A stretch of DNA of 64,000 bases from Cricetomys ansorgei (lineage: Eukaryota; Chordata; Mammalia; Rodentia; Nesomyidae). Under the pieces are notes generated by a model that ran no database searches, had not been told where the DNA came from, and saw only the letters and a program-made list of their open reading frames with translations. Location of the stretch: the NCBI GenBank assembly GCA_026225945.1, contig JAMJFZ010000818.1, positions 2,647,501 through 2,711,500 on the forward strand, read 5' to 3'. Made by a program: the position numbers and the translations under genes. This document shows, piece after piece, positions 1 to 10,942 of the stretch (position 1 is its first letter; each line of letters starts with the position of its first letter).

Positions 1-335
1 TCAGAACAACAGAAAGCAAATTAGGACACTATCTCATCTATAAGCCTATGCTATCTACAAACCTATCCTATTATCTATCATTTATCTATCTACCTACCTA
101 TCTATAATCTATTTACCTATCCTATCAACCTTTCTGTTTGTCTATTTATAATCTGTATATAGCCATTCTATTATCTATTTATCCTCTTGCATATCTATAA
201 CATATAAACTTGCCCTATATCTATCTATCTACCAATAATTTATTATCTAATACTCTGTATCTACTGATGCATCTGTTAGCTACCACCTATTAATAAATCC
301 ATCCTTAATTATGCAAAAGGAAGCCCAAAGAATAT
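1..335. repeat. degenerate TCTA-type simple repeat, AT-rich
   Basis: From about 29 to 290 the sequence is dominated by interrupted TCTA/TATC units with point changes and short insertions, as in an old decayed tetranucleotide microsatellite. No gene or SINE is seen. Confidence 0.7.
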
Positions 336-679
336 TGTCTTAGTTACTTTCATATTGCTGTGACAAAACACCATGACCAAGGCGACTTTTAAAAGACAGC
401 ATTTAATCTCGGGCTTACAGTCTCAGAGAGTTAGAGTCCATGATGGTGGAGAAAACATGGAGGAAGGAACAGCTGATAGCTCTGATCTTGATCCACAGCA
501 GGAGGCAGAAAGAGAGAACACTGGGGATGGTGTGTTTTGAAGCCTCAAAGCTCACCCCCAGAGATGTACCTTCTCCAACAAGGGCACACCTCCTAATCCT
601 TCCCAAACAGTTCCACCATCTACAGACCATGCATTCAGATATATGAACCCGTGAAGCCATTTTTGTTCAAACAGCCACA
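336..679 (-). mobile_element. rodent interspersed repeat (MaLR-LTR or L1-3'UTR type)
   Basis: Wording typical of a common muroid repeat read on its minus strand: 'ttgctgtgacaaaacaccat', then a cctcaaagctcacccccag stretch and ctccaacaagggcacacctc. The family is recognised from memory. I cannot decide between an ORR1/MT-type LTR and a linked L1 3' region. No coding capacity. Confidence 0.55.
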
Positions 680-1027
680 GATATTCAAATGGCACCTTTC
701 CCCTTCTAGTGTAGCAATCAAGACCTAACATGCACACTGGAACAGAGACCTGGGGATAGACCTGATGACACAGTTTTCACTAAATTGAACAAAGACCTGA
801 CAGTTTTGCCATATGCAACCCTGTGACAACCACCGGACATGGAACTATTTCAGGAACTGATTCATATGGCTTCCCTGGGGGGTGGAGAGTCGCCACAAGT
901 TGGATAGCTTTGTCAAGTCATGTTGTGTTTTAAAATTTTAAACACATATTACTAAATTGCTCTCCTAAAGCTTATACCGTTCATACTCTTCCCAACAGTG
1001 TCCATTAATCTTTTTTAAAAGTAAACT
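680..1027. other. unassigned intergenic stretch
   Basis: No ORF, SINE or simple repeat recognised. AT-rich towards its right end. Confidence 0.5.
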
Positions 1028-1148
1028 AAACCAGGAATAGCAGCATCTGCCTATGATTCTAGCACTTGGGGAGTGGAGGCAGGAAGATCAGGGGTGCAAG
1101 GTATCTAAGCTACATATCAAGTCCTAGACCAGCATGGGCTACATGATA
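1028..1148 (+). mobile_element. B1/PB1D-like SINE, diverged
   Basis: Contains a diverged 'ctagcacttggggagtggag' A-box region and 'accagcatgggctacatgat', followed by a TAAA-rich tail. The polarity fits a plus-strand B1-class SINE. Confidence 0.65.
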
Positions 1149-1187
<39 letters not shown>

Positions 1188-1188
1188 A
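1149..1188. repeat. (TAAA)n microsatellite, SINE tail
   Basis: About ten uninterrupted TAAA/AAAT units directly after the B1-like element. Most likely an expanded SINE tail. Confidence 0.95.
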
Positions 1189-1190
1189 AT

Positions 1191-2159
1191 CAACTAAAAG
1201 TCATGAAAAACTCTGGAGAGACTTTACCCACATATTGGTTAAACAAAATGTTAAGTGATCTTTTCCATCGACTCATTACACGAGAAGTAAAACTAAAATT
1301 CAAAAGGAAAATAGCATTGAGCTAATAAATGGATACAGAATGAAAAATCCATTAATGAATACTTTAAACATATATATATACACACACATTAGTTACCAAA
1401 GAAACACAACCCTAATGGTAATCAGATATTTTGCTCATTAATTTACAATTAAATTATATTTATCATCCTGGGGAAATGGACATTCATGTAACATTGCTGA
1501 AAAGCTGAGCTGGTAAAAACATAGTGGCAGTGTTTTGACACTACATATCTAAACTCTTAAAGGCATTTGTGTCTCTTCACTGGGTAATTCACTTCACAGG
1601 ATTTTTTTCTTTCCTAAAGAAATAAATATGCAGAAATACTTAATTGTCAGCTTAACTTATTGTGTGAAATTAGCACAGGCATTATGAAACACAGTGCAGA
1701 AGTTCCTGCAAAAAGTTAAAAATAGAATGATGACCTAGAAATCTCACTACCTGTTGGGAAACCAAAGGAAATGAAATCTTCCATTTGTATGAACCAAGAA
1801 GAAACTGGAAAACTGTTGAGTTTTCCTGTGTTGAGTAGAATCAACCAGTCACACAAAGGTAAGGGTGGCCTGATCTCACTTATATGTGCTATGCAAAGGA
1901 CTTGGACACATAGAATCAAGGAATAGAATGGTGGGCTCCAGGGGGCAAGGAAAGAGAGAAGGGTCTTTGGACAATGTGGGCCAGAAGATGCAAAATCTCA
2001 TCTAGACAAGAGAAATAAGTCCAAGGAGTCAACTATAAATTAACAGCCATATACAGCACTAAGAAATAAAATAATTCTGACAATAACACCCAAGCAAGCT
2101 GCCTCAGGCTCCTATTACCACAGGCAGGAGTGGGGCACAACCTTCATGCCTTTCCCACA
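1191..2159. other. AT-rich stretch without recognised features
   Basis: Mostly unique AT-rich sequence with a short (TA)n(CA)n near 1371-1388. No supported gene. The right part may already belong to the decayed LTR of the MaLR element that follows, but I cannot place its edge. Confidence 0.4.
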
Positions 2160-3652
2160 ATGAAACTGACTGTAAACAAGCTCTTCTTCCATGCAGTTGG
2201 CCACAACAATGATGGAGGTAACTAATATACAAAGTTGGTACCAGGAGTGGGGTTGTCACTGTGATAATTATAAAACTGGTTTTATGAGAGGAATTTGAAA
2301 GAGTTTATGACCATGGGTTAGGGAACCCTCATGAGCTGTTAGCAGGGTTTCATGGAAAATTCTCACAGAAGTTCAGAAGAGAAGAATGCAAAGATAAACT
2401 CAGATAATAATGATTCTGCCTGTGAGAGTTCAGAGGGGAACAATGATTCTATTGGAACCTAACAGAGCCTATTCATTTTATATTCCAGCAGAGAGTCCAG
2501 ATGGTTTCTGCTCATATCCTAAAACAAATGTAATGAGAGTGAGCTTAGAAGTAATGGCTAATTTGTTTGACTTGCGAAAACAGTTTAACACTCAGTCTGT
2601 GGCATGGTTACAACTCACTGTGCTTAGCCAAACTTAGAGTGGGACAGAGCAGAGAAACATGGAATGTGTAAAGAGAGAATTTAAAGTAATGGGCAAAGGC
2701 TATAATTATGGATGAAATTAGCAGAATCAGGGAGAAACCACGAGGGGTGATGCCTTGTGGCCAAGAACTCACCAATTCAAGGCTCCAGGTTGTAAAGCTA
2801 AAAACTACTTAAAAATCACTTACTTGAAAAGGATGCCTGAAAAATAATGAGTACCTGACTGAGAACAGAAAGTGCCTCCACAGAGGTTCCCTGCCCCAGA
2901 TCAGCACTTCTGGAAAGGTTTTTCCTAGTTGAGCTATGAAGGCCCTCAGCCAGTACAACAGTCCAAGAAGGACAGGCTATATTTTGATCTGAGAAGATGA
3001 TACACTTCATGTGGTGGTGGCTGTGTAGACATGCAGAAGGCACAGTTATAGGGTCAGAGAAGGTTCCAGAAGTTGCCATGGTCAGGCAATGTACAGCAGG
3101 ATCAGGTTATCTGCTTAGAGCTCCTGAGTGAGCTCTGCATAAAGAAGAGAATGTGAGGCTTAAAGTGGAGACCTCAGGATGTTGGAAATGCCACGGCCAT
3201 GGGAAATATGCCAGGAAAACCTTGAAGTGCTCAATAGAGTCTGCCCGATGGAGACGCCATATGTGGGGCAGAGAGTTGAGGAAATGGGAATCCCCAAGCC
3301 CATCGGAGCCCAGATGATGCCACCACAACCCTCCATCATCGGCACGGAGCTACAGGGTTTCTTGTTTTGTTTTGTTTTTTTCATGCTAAATTTTGATCTT
3401 TAATTTTAATCTTTAATTCCTGCCTTCATATTTCTCTCTCTTGAGATGGGAATGATCACTTTGGGATATCATATGCATGTATAAGTTTGTTTATTTTTAT
3501 TTTTTATTTTTACCAGGGCTCATAGTTAAGAGATTTCTTTGAATCTCACAAGAGACTTTGGATGTGTGCACTCTAGGGACTTCTGAAGTTCTACAAACTG
3601 CATTTTCATTTCAGCTGGCCGTGATTTTAAAAGGGGTCAGGGATGGAGAATG
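2160..3652 (+). mobile_element. decayed ERVL-MaLR internal region
   Basis: Near 2219 'aactaatata' is followed by 'ttggtaccaggagtggggt', the join of a MaLR LTR end with the Leu-tRNA-type primer site of ERVL-class elements. Downstream phrases (for example 'gcccagatgatgccaccaca' near 3310) look like MaLR gag-region wording. Reading frames are broken throughout. The 3' LTR appears to follow at about 3653. Extent is approximate. Confidence 0.5.
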
Positions 3653-4239
3653 TGATGATTTGAATGTAAAATGTTATCCACAGGCTCATGTATTTGAGCA
3701 CATGATTCCCACCTGGTGATGCTATTTTGGGGGGCTGTGGGACCGTTACGATGTAGGGCTTAGCTAACTGCTTCAGGAGCGTGGCCTTGAGAGGTATAGC
3801 CAGGCTCCATTTCCAGTCAAAGTCTCTTCATCTTAGCATACTAAGAAATGAGAAGGCCATGCCATAAGAACCTGCTGTTGCCAGGCAGTGGTACACATCT
3901 ATAGATGTGTACCCAGCCTTTGGGAGGCAGAGGCAGGTGGATACCCAGATACCCAGCCTTTGGGAGACAGAGGCAGGTGGATCTCTGTGTATGAGTTCAA
4001 GTCCAGCCTGGTCTACAAAGTAAGTTCCAGGACAGCAGCCGAGACACAGAGGAACTCTTGTCTTGAAACACAAAACAAAATAAACAAACAAACAAAACAA
4101 ACAAACACAAAGAGCCTGCCATCACAGACAGGAGCCTCTCACCTCCTGTGCATTCTCACTATAAAGCTATGAGCAAGAAGAAATATTTCTTCTCCACAGT
4201 CATTCTTGTCGATTGCAGTATTGAGAAAAGTAACTAATA
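3653..4239 (+). mobile_element. MaLR-type LTR, interrupted by a B1
   Basis: Begins 'tgtgatgatttgaatgtaaa' and ends 'gagaaaagtaactaatag', both typical of MT/ORR1-group LTR ends. A B1 SINE splits it at 3880-4110. It is probably the 3' LTR of the element at 2160-3652. Confidence 0.6.
3880..4110 (+). mobile_element. B1 SINE with internal duplication
   Basis: A B1 head (gccaggcagtggtacacatc) runs to an A-rich tail of AAAC units. The phrase 'acccagcctttgggag' plus about 15 following bases occurs twice, so the element carries an internal tandem duplication of roughly 40 bp. Flanks aagaacctgctg and aagagcctgcca look like the target-site duplication, placing the B1 inside the older LTR. Confidence 0.85.
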
Positions 4240-4242
4240 GGA

Positions 4243-4366
4243 ATTGGGGAGATGGCTCACCTTGGTTCCAGCACCCATGTTAGGAAGCTCATAATTATTG
4301 TAACGAATCTGATGCCCTTATCTGACCTCCTCAGGTACCCACAGACACATGTTCTATGCACATGTA

Positions 4367-4406
<40 letters not shown>

Positions 4407-4430
4407 AAAGAAAAGCAACAAAATAAATAA
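4243..4430 (+). mobile_element. B2-type SINE, diverged
   Basis: Starts 'ttggggagatggctcacctt', has 'ctgatgcccttatctgacct' in the middle and a (CA)n plus AAATAAAT tail. It looks shortened relative to full B2. Confidence 0.8.
4368..4405. repeat. (CA)n microsatellite in B2 tail
   Basis: About 18 CA units in the 3' part of the B2 element. Confidence 0.9.
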
Positions 4431-5205
4431 ATGAGACAGAAAAAGAAAGAGAAAGGAAAGGTCGTAGCCAAATTGAATATTCAATAAAAAGGAAAAGTCA
4501 CACACTTCATAGAACCTTATAGAGTAAGAAAATGACTGTTTATAAAAGCCAAATATACAAAAAACTGTTAGCCTGAGATAACAAACCAACAGTACAGTAT
4601 GCAAAGCATCTACAGAGGATGTCCTCTGAGTGTGTAAGTCATTCCTTGGTTACACAATTGTTTTTATTCAGAGAACTCTTGTGCAATTCGCATTCTCCGT
4701 AAGTCAAAAGGCCTGTCTGCAATCACTGCGTGTTTTAAAGTTGCATAACTTTTGATGTGCTTTCTTGTGGGCATGCATGGAGTGTCATTTTCAAAGACAT
4801 TTTAAATTGCTGAAGTAGACAAAATTGACATGAAAAGGAGCAAAGGATTTTGGAATAGCCCCCCCCCACCCCCCAGAGTGTTTCGTTCAGTGCAGAACTC
4901 ATCTTACACCCTGGATATGCTGATTTGTGGAGAGGATGTGTTGTTTGACAGACATTCCTGGCTCTCCATCTTTCCTAAATGTAGTAGATGATCTTTGACC
5001 TCTTTGTGATTGGTTTGAGTCACATGGCTGATTTTAGCCACTGAATCATACATTTCTGGACGGCGATATTCAATGCTGCCATGAGGCTTCCTACCTTCCT
5101 CCTCTGTCTCGTGAATGGTAGGCTTGTCATCTCTCCTGGCCCTTGAAGGACTGGTTACAGGACTGCAGAAACCAAAGGCTGTGGATGCTTAAGAACTTTA
5201 TATAC
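4431..5205. other. unassigned stretch with a C-run
   Basis: No recognised gene or transposon. A run of C interrupted by one A lies near 4860-4875. The rest looks like unique AT-moderate sequence. Confidence 0.5.
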
Positions 5206-5432
5206 GAGGCTGTAGCAGCAGGTGGAGAGCAGTTAAGAGCACTCCATGTTCTCACAGAGGACCCAGGTTCAATTCCCAGCACCCACATGGCAGTTTACAA
5301 CCATCTGTAATCCCAGTTTCAGGGCGTCTGACACCTTCTTCTGGATGCTGTACACATGTGATCCATATGCATACATGCAAGCAAAACACCCATACACATG
5401 GAATAAAAATAAATAAATCTTAAAAAAAAAAA
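5206..5432 (+). mobile_element. B2 SINE, near full length
   Basis: Reads through the B2 tRNA-like head (gagcagttaagagcactcca), 'aattcccagcacccacatgg', 'gcgtctgacaccttcttctg' and the AATAAATAAATCTT-A(n) tail. It directly precedes a B1. Confidence 0.95.
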
Positions 5433-5439
5433 GAATTGA

Positions 5440-5601
5440 GCCGGGCAGTGGTGGCACACGCCTTTAATCCCAGCACTCAGGAGGCAGAGGTTGCTGATCT
5501 CTGTGAGTTCAAGGCCAACTTGGTCTACAGAGTGAGTTCCAGGACAGCCAGAGTTACTATAGAGAAACCCAGTCTAGAGAAAACAAAAACCAACAAAAGA
5601 A
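5440..5601 (+). mobile_element. B1 SINE, near full length
   Basis: Starts gccgggcagtggtggcacac and contains 'tttaatcccagcactcagga' and 'gagttccaggacagccagag', ending in an A-rich tail. It is inserted just after the tail of the preceding B2. Confidence 0.95.
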
Positions 5602-5777
5602 TGGAATATTTCACATAACCTGCATACTCCTCCTCTATTCCTTCAATCATCTCTTATTATTCCATCAATAATCATGGATTATTTGTAATTTCCATGAAAA
5701 TGCTGTGTACATTACGACTGCGCCATATTGTTCAGGGACTAAACTAAAAAAAGAATTCTCTACACATCAAAAACACA

Positions 5778-5934
5778 CACTTTTTTGTATGTTTTTTGAG
5801 ACAGGGTTTCTCTGTTGTAACTCTGGCTGTCCTAGAACTCACTCTGTAGATCAGACCAGTCTCGAACTCACAGAGATCCACCTGCCTCTACCTCCCGAGT
5901 GCCAGGATTAAAGGTGTGTAGCACCTCCCAGTGA
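5778..5934 (-). mobile_element. B1 SINE, reverse orientation
   Basis: Reverse-strand B1: T-rich tail, then gagacagggtttctctgttg through 'aggattaaaggtgtgtagca'. The short direct repeat acacttttt flanks both ends and fits a target-site duplication. Confidence 0.92.
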
Positions 5935-5954
5935 CACTTTTTGATGAATGAGCT

Positions 5955-6276
5955 ATGGGGCAGGGCAGCTGCATGTGCGTATGGGCACAGGTGGAGGCCA
6001 GAGATGAACCTTAAATGTCCTTTCTGAAAAGCCATCCCCTTTGTTGTTGAGGCAGAGTCTTTCACTGTAACACAGGACTTACAGGTTCGGCTCGGCTGGT
6101 TGACCAGTAAGCCCAGGGATCTGTACATGTCTACAGGCATTCCATTACACGGATCTCTTTTTTTCCTTTTAAATGGGTTCTGGGCTGATCCTTTTAAATG
6201 GGTTCAGGACTAGATGACTCTAGTCCTGATGCTTGCAGGGCAAGACTTCACCAACTTAGCTACTTCCCCAGCCCCT
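5955..6276 (-). mobile_element. B3 SINE, reverse orientation, internal duplication
   Basis: Reverse B3 wording: 'gtggaggccagagatgaacc', 'gttgaccagtaagcccaggg' and the terminal tagctacttccccagcccc. The phrase tccttttaaatgggttc occurs twice near 6171-6210, a small internal tandem duplication. Confidence 0.85.
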
Positions 6277-6293
6277 TTACACACACTCAAAAT

Positions 6294-6432
6294 ATACTTA
6301 TTTTATTTTATGTGGGTGTGCTTGAGTATATGTATGTGTACCATGTGTGCGCAGGGTTCTGCAGAAGTCAGAAGAGGCCATTGGATCTCCTGGAACTGGA
6401 GTTGCAGGTGGCTGTTGGGAGTTCGTGAGACG
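6294..6432 (-). mobile_element. B2-type SINE fragment, reverse
   Basis: Reverse 3' half of a B2: 'tttattttatgtgggtgtgc', 'cagaagaggccattggatct', 'ctggaactggagttgcaggt'. The tRNA-like head is missing. Confidence 0.8.
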
Positions 6433-6919
6433 CCCCCCTCTCTCTAACCCAAAGAATCAGAATCTCCAGCTGTGTAGTTTCATCAGGTTCTCATGGCACA
6501 GCAGAAGTCACAGGGCTGTGGTCCGGCGTGTTCTGATGGACACACAGGCCAAGGGAGGGGGCCTGTCTCGGGGTCTATTTCCCCATGGACATACATGTGG
6601 GACTTGGATGAGGAGCAGTGACACACCCCTCTTACACTCAAGCCCCACCCGCCACTGTTTGTATTAATGGTCAGTTAGGATCTGAAAATATTAAGCAGAA
6701 GATTCCACGAATAAACCAATGTCACTTGTATTCTGTTTGGAATAGAAAGAGAAAAATCTCATCCCATACTCCTCCATCCCACCCGAGACAGACAGGACTC
6801 ACTCATTTGTGCCGCGTTCCGTGCTGTAGGCAACCCTCCACTTACTCAGTAGTCAGTTGGTAGTGGTCTCCTCTAGCAGACAGCAGATCATGGCAATGGC
6901 GGTGCTTGTGCTTACACAA
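6433..6919. other. unassigned stretch
   Basis: Unique-looking sequence. The open frames across it show no recognisable domain. Confidence 0.4.
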
Positions 6920-7073
6920 CACTTAATACACATCATCATGTATATTGTAATAACACGCATGTTGTATCTAATATATTATCACATAGTACATATTACACAT
7001 TACATACCATACTATATATTTATATTATATACATGTATATTATAATATACATCATCATATATATCACACATGC

Positions 7074-7078
<5 letters not shown>
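6920..7078. repeat. AT-rich low-complexity tract
   Basis: Mostly TA, CAT and ATA steps leading into the (TG)n/(TA)n array on its right. Confidence 0.7.

Positions 7079-7142
<64 letters not shown>
7079..7142. repeat. (TG)n(TA)n compound microsatellite
   Basis: About 13 TG units run directly into about 19 TA units. Alternating purine-pyrimidine throughout. The (TA)n part could extrude as a cruciform. Confidence 0.97.
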
Positions 7143-7144
<2 letters not shown>

Positions 7145-8378
7145 CTGACTGGGGTACCATCTGCTACTTCAGACATCTTTGGGAGGTTCTTGAACTCGCT
7201 GCCATGCATAAGGATATGCAACCATCACACACACTCAGTGCCTCAGCCCTAGTCACTGCTCAGTAAGTAAACAACGGTTCACACTGGAATCTCAGAAAAC
7301 AGACTGCGGCACCCTGGAAGCTTGGCTTGCTAAAACCCTTTCCCATTTCCCTCACAGCAAGACTGACATCTTTAAAGGCTTTGGGTGGCATGCAGCCTAA
7401 GACTTCAGTAAATATTGATCCGCGAACCCACCCACGTGGTTCTGTCAACCGTGTGATCATCCCCCAACGCAGTGTTGTCGGTCTTAATTCTTCCCTTGCC
7501 CTGCTCATGCAGCTTTGAGGTTTCCTTTCATGATCCTCCGACCAGGACTTGCCCCCAGGCCTGCAGAATCCTCTGCAGAGGGTGGGCACAGCTATTGCCA
7601 GCGTCCTCTCCGTGGAGGCTTCGTGTTCTGTCCACATACTTACAGTGGTCCGCTGCCTCTGAGACTGTGAGGACTTGTCCAGCAGGACAGTCACGCACTC
7701 CTGCACACACACGCGTGTGAACCCGCACACTCACACTTTCCATTTCTGTCCCACGCTGAGGGAAGGAAGTAGCAGAGAGGGAGAGCCCCTGGGTAAACAG
7801 TGGTGATTCCGCCATTCATCCTTTCCCTCAGGACGGGGCGGGGCGGCTCAGCAGCCTGTTTGCTCATTCCATCCTAAGTCTTCCTGTGAGGAAGAAAATG
7901 CAGGGATTATCCACCCCTTTCAAAGAAGCGCGTAGACCTCGGTTGTGCAGCTGCCCCGAGGCCCAGAAGATCCCGTGGACGAGCGAAGGCGGAAACGGAC
8001 AGGGTAGGAGACTGGGACAGCACTGGAGCCTCCTGAGCTGTAGGGAATCTTTCCAAGTCTCTGTCTTGTCCAGCTGGGTGCCCACCCATGTCTTAAGGGA
8101 AGCCATTTTTCCTCCTTCTGGTTTTCAACGGTTTAATATATATTGCTTTCTTTATATATTAACAAATTTTGAAACTGGTTTCTACGGTTAGCATGCAAAT
8201 GGGGTTCACGGTGTCATTTCCACACCCATGGGCCCTTTGTATTTTGATTTTATTCCTCACTCTGATGCCCCCATGGCCCCTGTGGCCTTCTGGCTGGTGC
8301 CCTTCTCATTCCCCAGATTAATTAAATAATGGCCCAACTGTGACATGCCCACACACGTGTACATTATCATGTGCTTTG
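7143..8378. other. unique stretch, no recognised repeat
   Basis: About 1.2 kb of mixed composition. Overlapping open frames on both strands (the longest about 156 codons on minus, 7260-7730) lack recognisable motifs and overlap each other, as chance frames do. I do not call a gene. Confidence 0.4.
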
Positions 8379-8413
8379 TTTATTATTATTATTATTAATT
8401 ATTTTATTATTGT
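8379..8413. repeat. (ATT)n simple repeat
   Basis: Interrupted TAT/ATT units. Confidence 0.85.
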
Positions 8414-8500
8414 TACCTTTGTTGTCTCCTCTCTGATTCCCCTTGCCTAAGTTATCTCCTTCTCTGGTCATGACCTTTAAAAAAAACACACACACACAGA

Positions 8501-8701
8501 CATTTTAATTTTATTTATTATGTATGTACGCGGAGAGGAGTGTGAGCGTGTGTGCCGCTGGGCATACGTAGAGTTCTGAGAACAATTCAACTCACAGGAG
8601 TTAGATTTCTTCTTTCACCATTTGGGTCCCAGAGGGATTGAACTCCAGTCACCAAACTTGGTTGCAAGCACCCTGACCTGCTGAGCCACCTCGCCAGCCC
8701 C
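8501..8701 (-). mobile_element. B3/B2-type SINE, reverse
   Basis: T-rich tail first, then 'gagggattgaactccagtca' and the terminal tgctgagccacctcgccagc, the reverse of a B2/B3 tRNA-like head. A short (CA)n lies just left of it. Confidence 0.85.
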
Positions 8702-8714
8702 AAATACTGATGCT

Positions 8715-8801
8715 TTTCTTTTCCTTTTTCTCTGTGCTTGGGGGTTGAACCCAGAGCCTTCTGTATGCAAAAACTCTACCGCTAAGGTACATCTAAGCCC
8801 T
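8715..8801 (-). mobile_element. ID-type SINE, reverse
   Basis: 'ttgggggttgaacccagagc' followed by 'aaactctaccgctaaggtac' is the reverse of an ID/BC1-like tRNA-derived head. Short and diverged. Confidence 0.75.
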
Positions 8802-8802
8802 G

Positions 8803-8917
8803 TCATGTTGTTCTATCTATTTTCCTTCAAACAATGGAATTGTTTTTCTTCATGGCCAAATAATTACTCCACTGAATATCACGGTTTCTTTATCCATTCA
8901 CCCATTGCTAAGAAATC
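8803..8917 (+). mobile_element. L1M 3'-region relic
   Basis: 'tggccaaataattactccac' and 'tttctttatccattcaccca' match the recurring wording of the old L1M 3' UTR as I remember it. Short fragment. Confidence 0.55.
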
Positions 8918-8994
8918 AGAGGGTTGGGAGCAATTAACTTATGGAAACCTTATCATGCATGAAGCATTAGGTCATTTGATCTTCGAATTATTTT

Positions 8995-9167
8995 ATCACA
9001 TTTATTTAGGGGGAAAGACACACCTGTGCCACAGGACTCGCGTGAAGGTCAGAGGACAACTTTCAGGTGTCAGTCCTCTCCTTCCACCACTTGGGTGCTG
9101 GGGGTCGATCTTGGGTCATCGGGCTCAGTGGCAAATACTATTACCTGTTGAGTCATCTCACCAGCCC
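8995..9167 (-). mobile_element. B3-type SINE, reverse
   Basis: 'gaaggtcagaggacaacttt' and the terminal ttgagtcatctcaccagccc are reverse B3 wording. Confidence 0.82.
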
Positions 9168-9754
9168 TCACTTGGTGACAGAAAAGACACAGGCCAAGTC
9201 AGAAGGGGAAGGGGAGGATCAGACAGAGCGATAAAGGTTTACAGAAAACACCTAGCATTTAACCTATGTTAATAACTACAATATAAAGCCGAGCGGCACC
9301 CAGGAAACGGGCTCCATACTGCGAAAGAGATTCCAAGTCTCTGGCATAGTGACAAATGGTCTCAGATGCCAGAGACCCAGGAGTCTCTAGGACATGGGGC
9401 TTTGGATGCTAAAATTGGGCAAGTTCAAGGACACATGGCACAGTCTGATGAAGCCGTGGGTGATAATGAGCTGTCTAGAAAGGATGGCACAGAAATGGAT
9501 GATGGGTAAGTGACATAAGAATACAGTTGGCTGTTTTCATGAGAGGAGCACGGACCTCTGAGTGTCTGCCACGTGGTGTCCCCTTTGCAGAGCGCCTTGA
9601 GTTCCAAGCTCAGGGTTGCTGAGCCAAGAGACAGATCCCCTTTGGGTAGGAATGAATGTATGGGGAAGAGGCACAGAATATGGACAGAACCGGGGCAGAG
9701 AAGCTGCCTTATGTAGGCATACATAAGAGAAGCTCTTTAGAAGGTGTTGACCTA
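9168..9754. other. unassigned stretch
   Basis: No gene, SINE or microsatellite recognised. The 99-codon minus frame (9425-9724) has no recognisable motif. Confidence 0.4.
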
Positions 9755-9920
9755 CTCCGTGCTAGAGAAGTAAGTGCGTGTCACGCAAGGGTGTTGAGCA
9801 GAGTTCGGATCCCCGACGCCCACATGAATGTTGGGCGAACCTGTGGTGGGCAGCCTGTGATCCCAGTGGTTAGGAGGTTCAGACAGGGGAGCCCTAGGGT
9901 AAGCTGCCTTATGTAGATTC

Positions 9921-10080
9921 TTTTGTTTGTTTTGGTTTTTCTAGACAGGTTTCTCTGTTGTAACTCTGGCTGTCCTGGAACTCACTCTGTAGACCAGGCT
10001 GGCCTCGAACTCACAGAGATCTGCCTGCCTCTACCTCCCACGTGCTGGGATTAAAGGCGTGTGCCACCACCACCCACTCA
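9921..10080 (-). mobile_element. B1 SINE inserted in a B3
   Basis: Reverse B1 from a T-rich tail through 'ctgggattaaaggcgtgtgc'. It is flanked by the 15-bp direct repeat gccttatgtagattc (9906-9920) and gccttatttagattc (10081-10095), a clear target-site duplication with one difference. Confidence 0.96.
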
Positions 10081-10215
10081 GCCTTATTTAGATTCCTATT
10101 CAAGTGGCCAAGCTCTGGGGTCAAATGACAAACTCTGCCACCATCTATAAAGAGGGAGTGCAACTGAGGAAGACATTTGGTGTTGATCTCTAGCCTCTAC
10201 ACACAGGTCAGAACA

Positions 10216-10253
<38 letters not shown>
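10216..10253. repeat. (CA)n microsatellite, B3 tail
   Basis: About 18 CA units at the 3' end of the interrupted B3. Confidence 0.95.
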
Positions 10254-10255
<2 letters not shown>

Positions 10256-10494
10256 GAGCCAATTTTTGATCAACTAATACAATTTTAAGAATTAAGTCAA
10301 AAGAGTGAATAATGGCAAATCTCACGATGTTGATTTAAAAGACAGGCCTTGTGTAGAATTCCCTTCTGGCAAGAGAAACCAAGAGAGCAACTTCATCACA
10401 CCGATTCCTTCACGCTCCGGCAGGCAAGTGGTAAAATCATCAGATGAGGGTCCGGCCCTGTCTCCGGCAGTCACTTTCACAAGTGTGCCACGTC

Positions 10495-10620
10495 TAAAAT
10501 AATGCAGGCGGCTTCGTTAAATGATGGCTGGCTGCCGCCCCCGTGCTAATTTGAAAGAGGCTTATTAGTTTAATGACTGCTCCGAATCATCAGAATTCAT
10601 TAGCGTTAGCACCCTGGCTT
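10495..10620. other. candidate conserved non-coding block
   Basis: Repeat-free block with several TAAT/ATTA cores and texture unlike the neighbouring SINEs: 'gtgctaatttgaaagaggct', 'ttattagtttaatgactgct', 'aattcattagcgttagcacc'. Inference from composition only. Confidence 0.25.
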
Positions 10621-10701
10621 CACTCGACATCAACCCAAGGCTCCAGGCTGCTAAACTCACCCCTCCTCTATTTGTGCCTCTCTTACTTCTTGTATAGGAC
10701 G

Positions 10702-10703
<2 letters not shown>

Positions 10704-10739
<36 letters not shown>
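10704..10739. repeat. (TG)n microsatellite
   Basis: About 17-18 uninterrupted TG units. Confidence 0.97.
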
Positions 10740-10740
<1 letters not shown>

Positions 10741-10942
10741 GCACGTTCGCACACACTGTGTATGCAGTCATCTCACAGACTGGGACTTCTTGTCTGCTTT
10801 ATCTATTGATCGCTTTGAGCAACTCCCCCCTCCCCCCATAATTACTATGGCTGCCTTCTGCTTTGGGCACAGAAATCCACAGGTTGTGTAGAGGCATCTT
10901 TGAGGTTTCATTCACATGGTCTTTCTCTTCAGAGTTTAATCC

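Larger units (their letters stand above)
9755..10253 (+). mobile_element. B3-type SINE, split by a B1
   Basis: Left part has 'gcagagttcggatccccgac' and 'tgtgatcccagtggttagga'. After the B1 at 9921-10080 it resumes and ends in 'ctctagcctctacacacagg' with a (CA)n tail. The order follows a B3 with one later insertion. Confidence 0.65.

Noticed and set aside
7260..7730. 156-codon minus-strand frame in unique sequence
   Set aside because: No recognisable motif, overlapped by two other long frames. Cannot be told from chance without comparative data.
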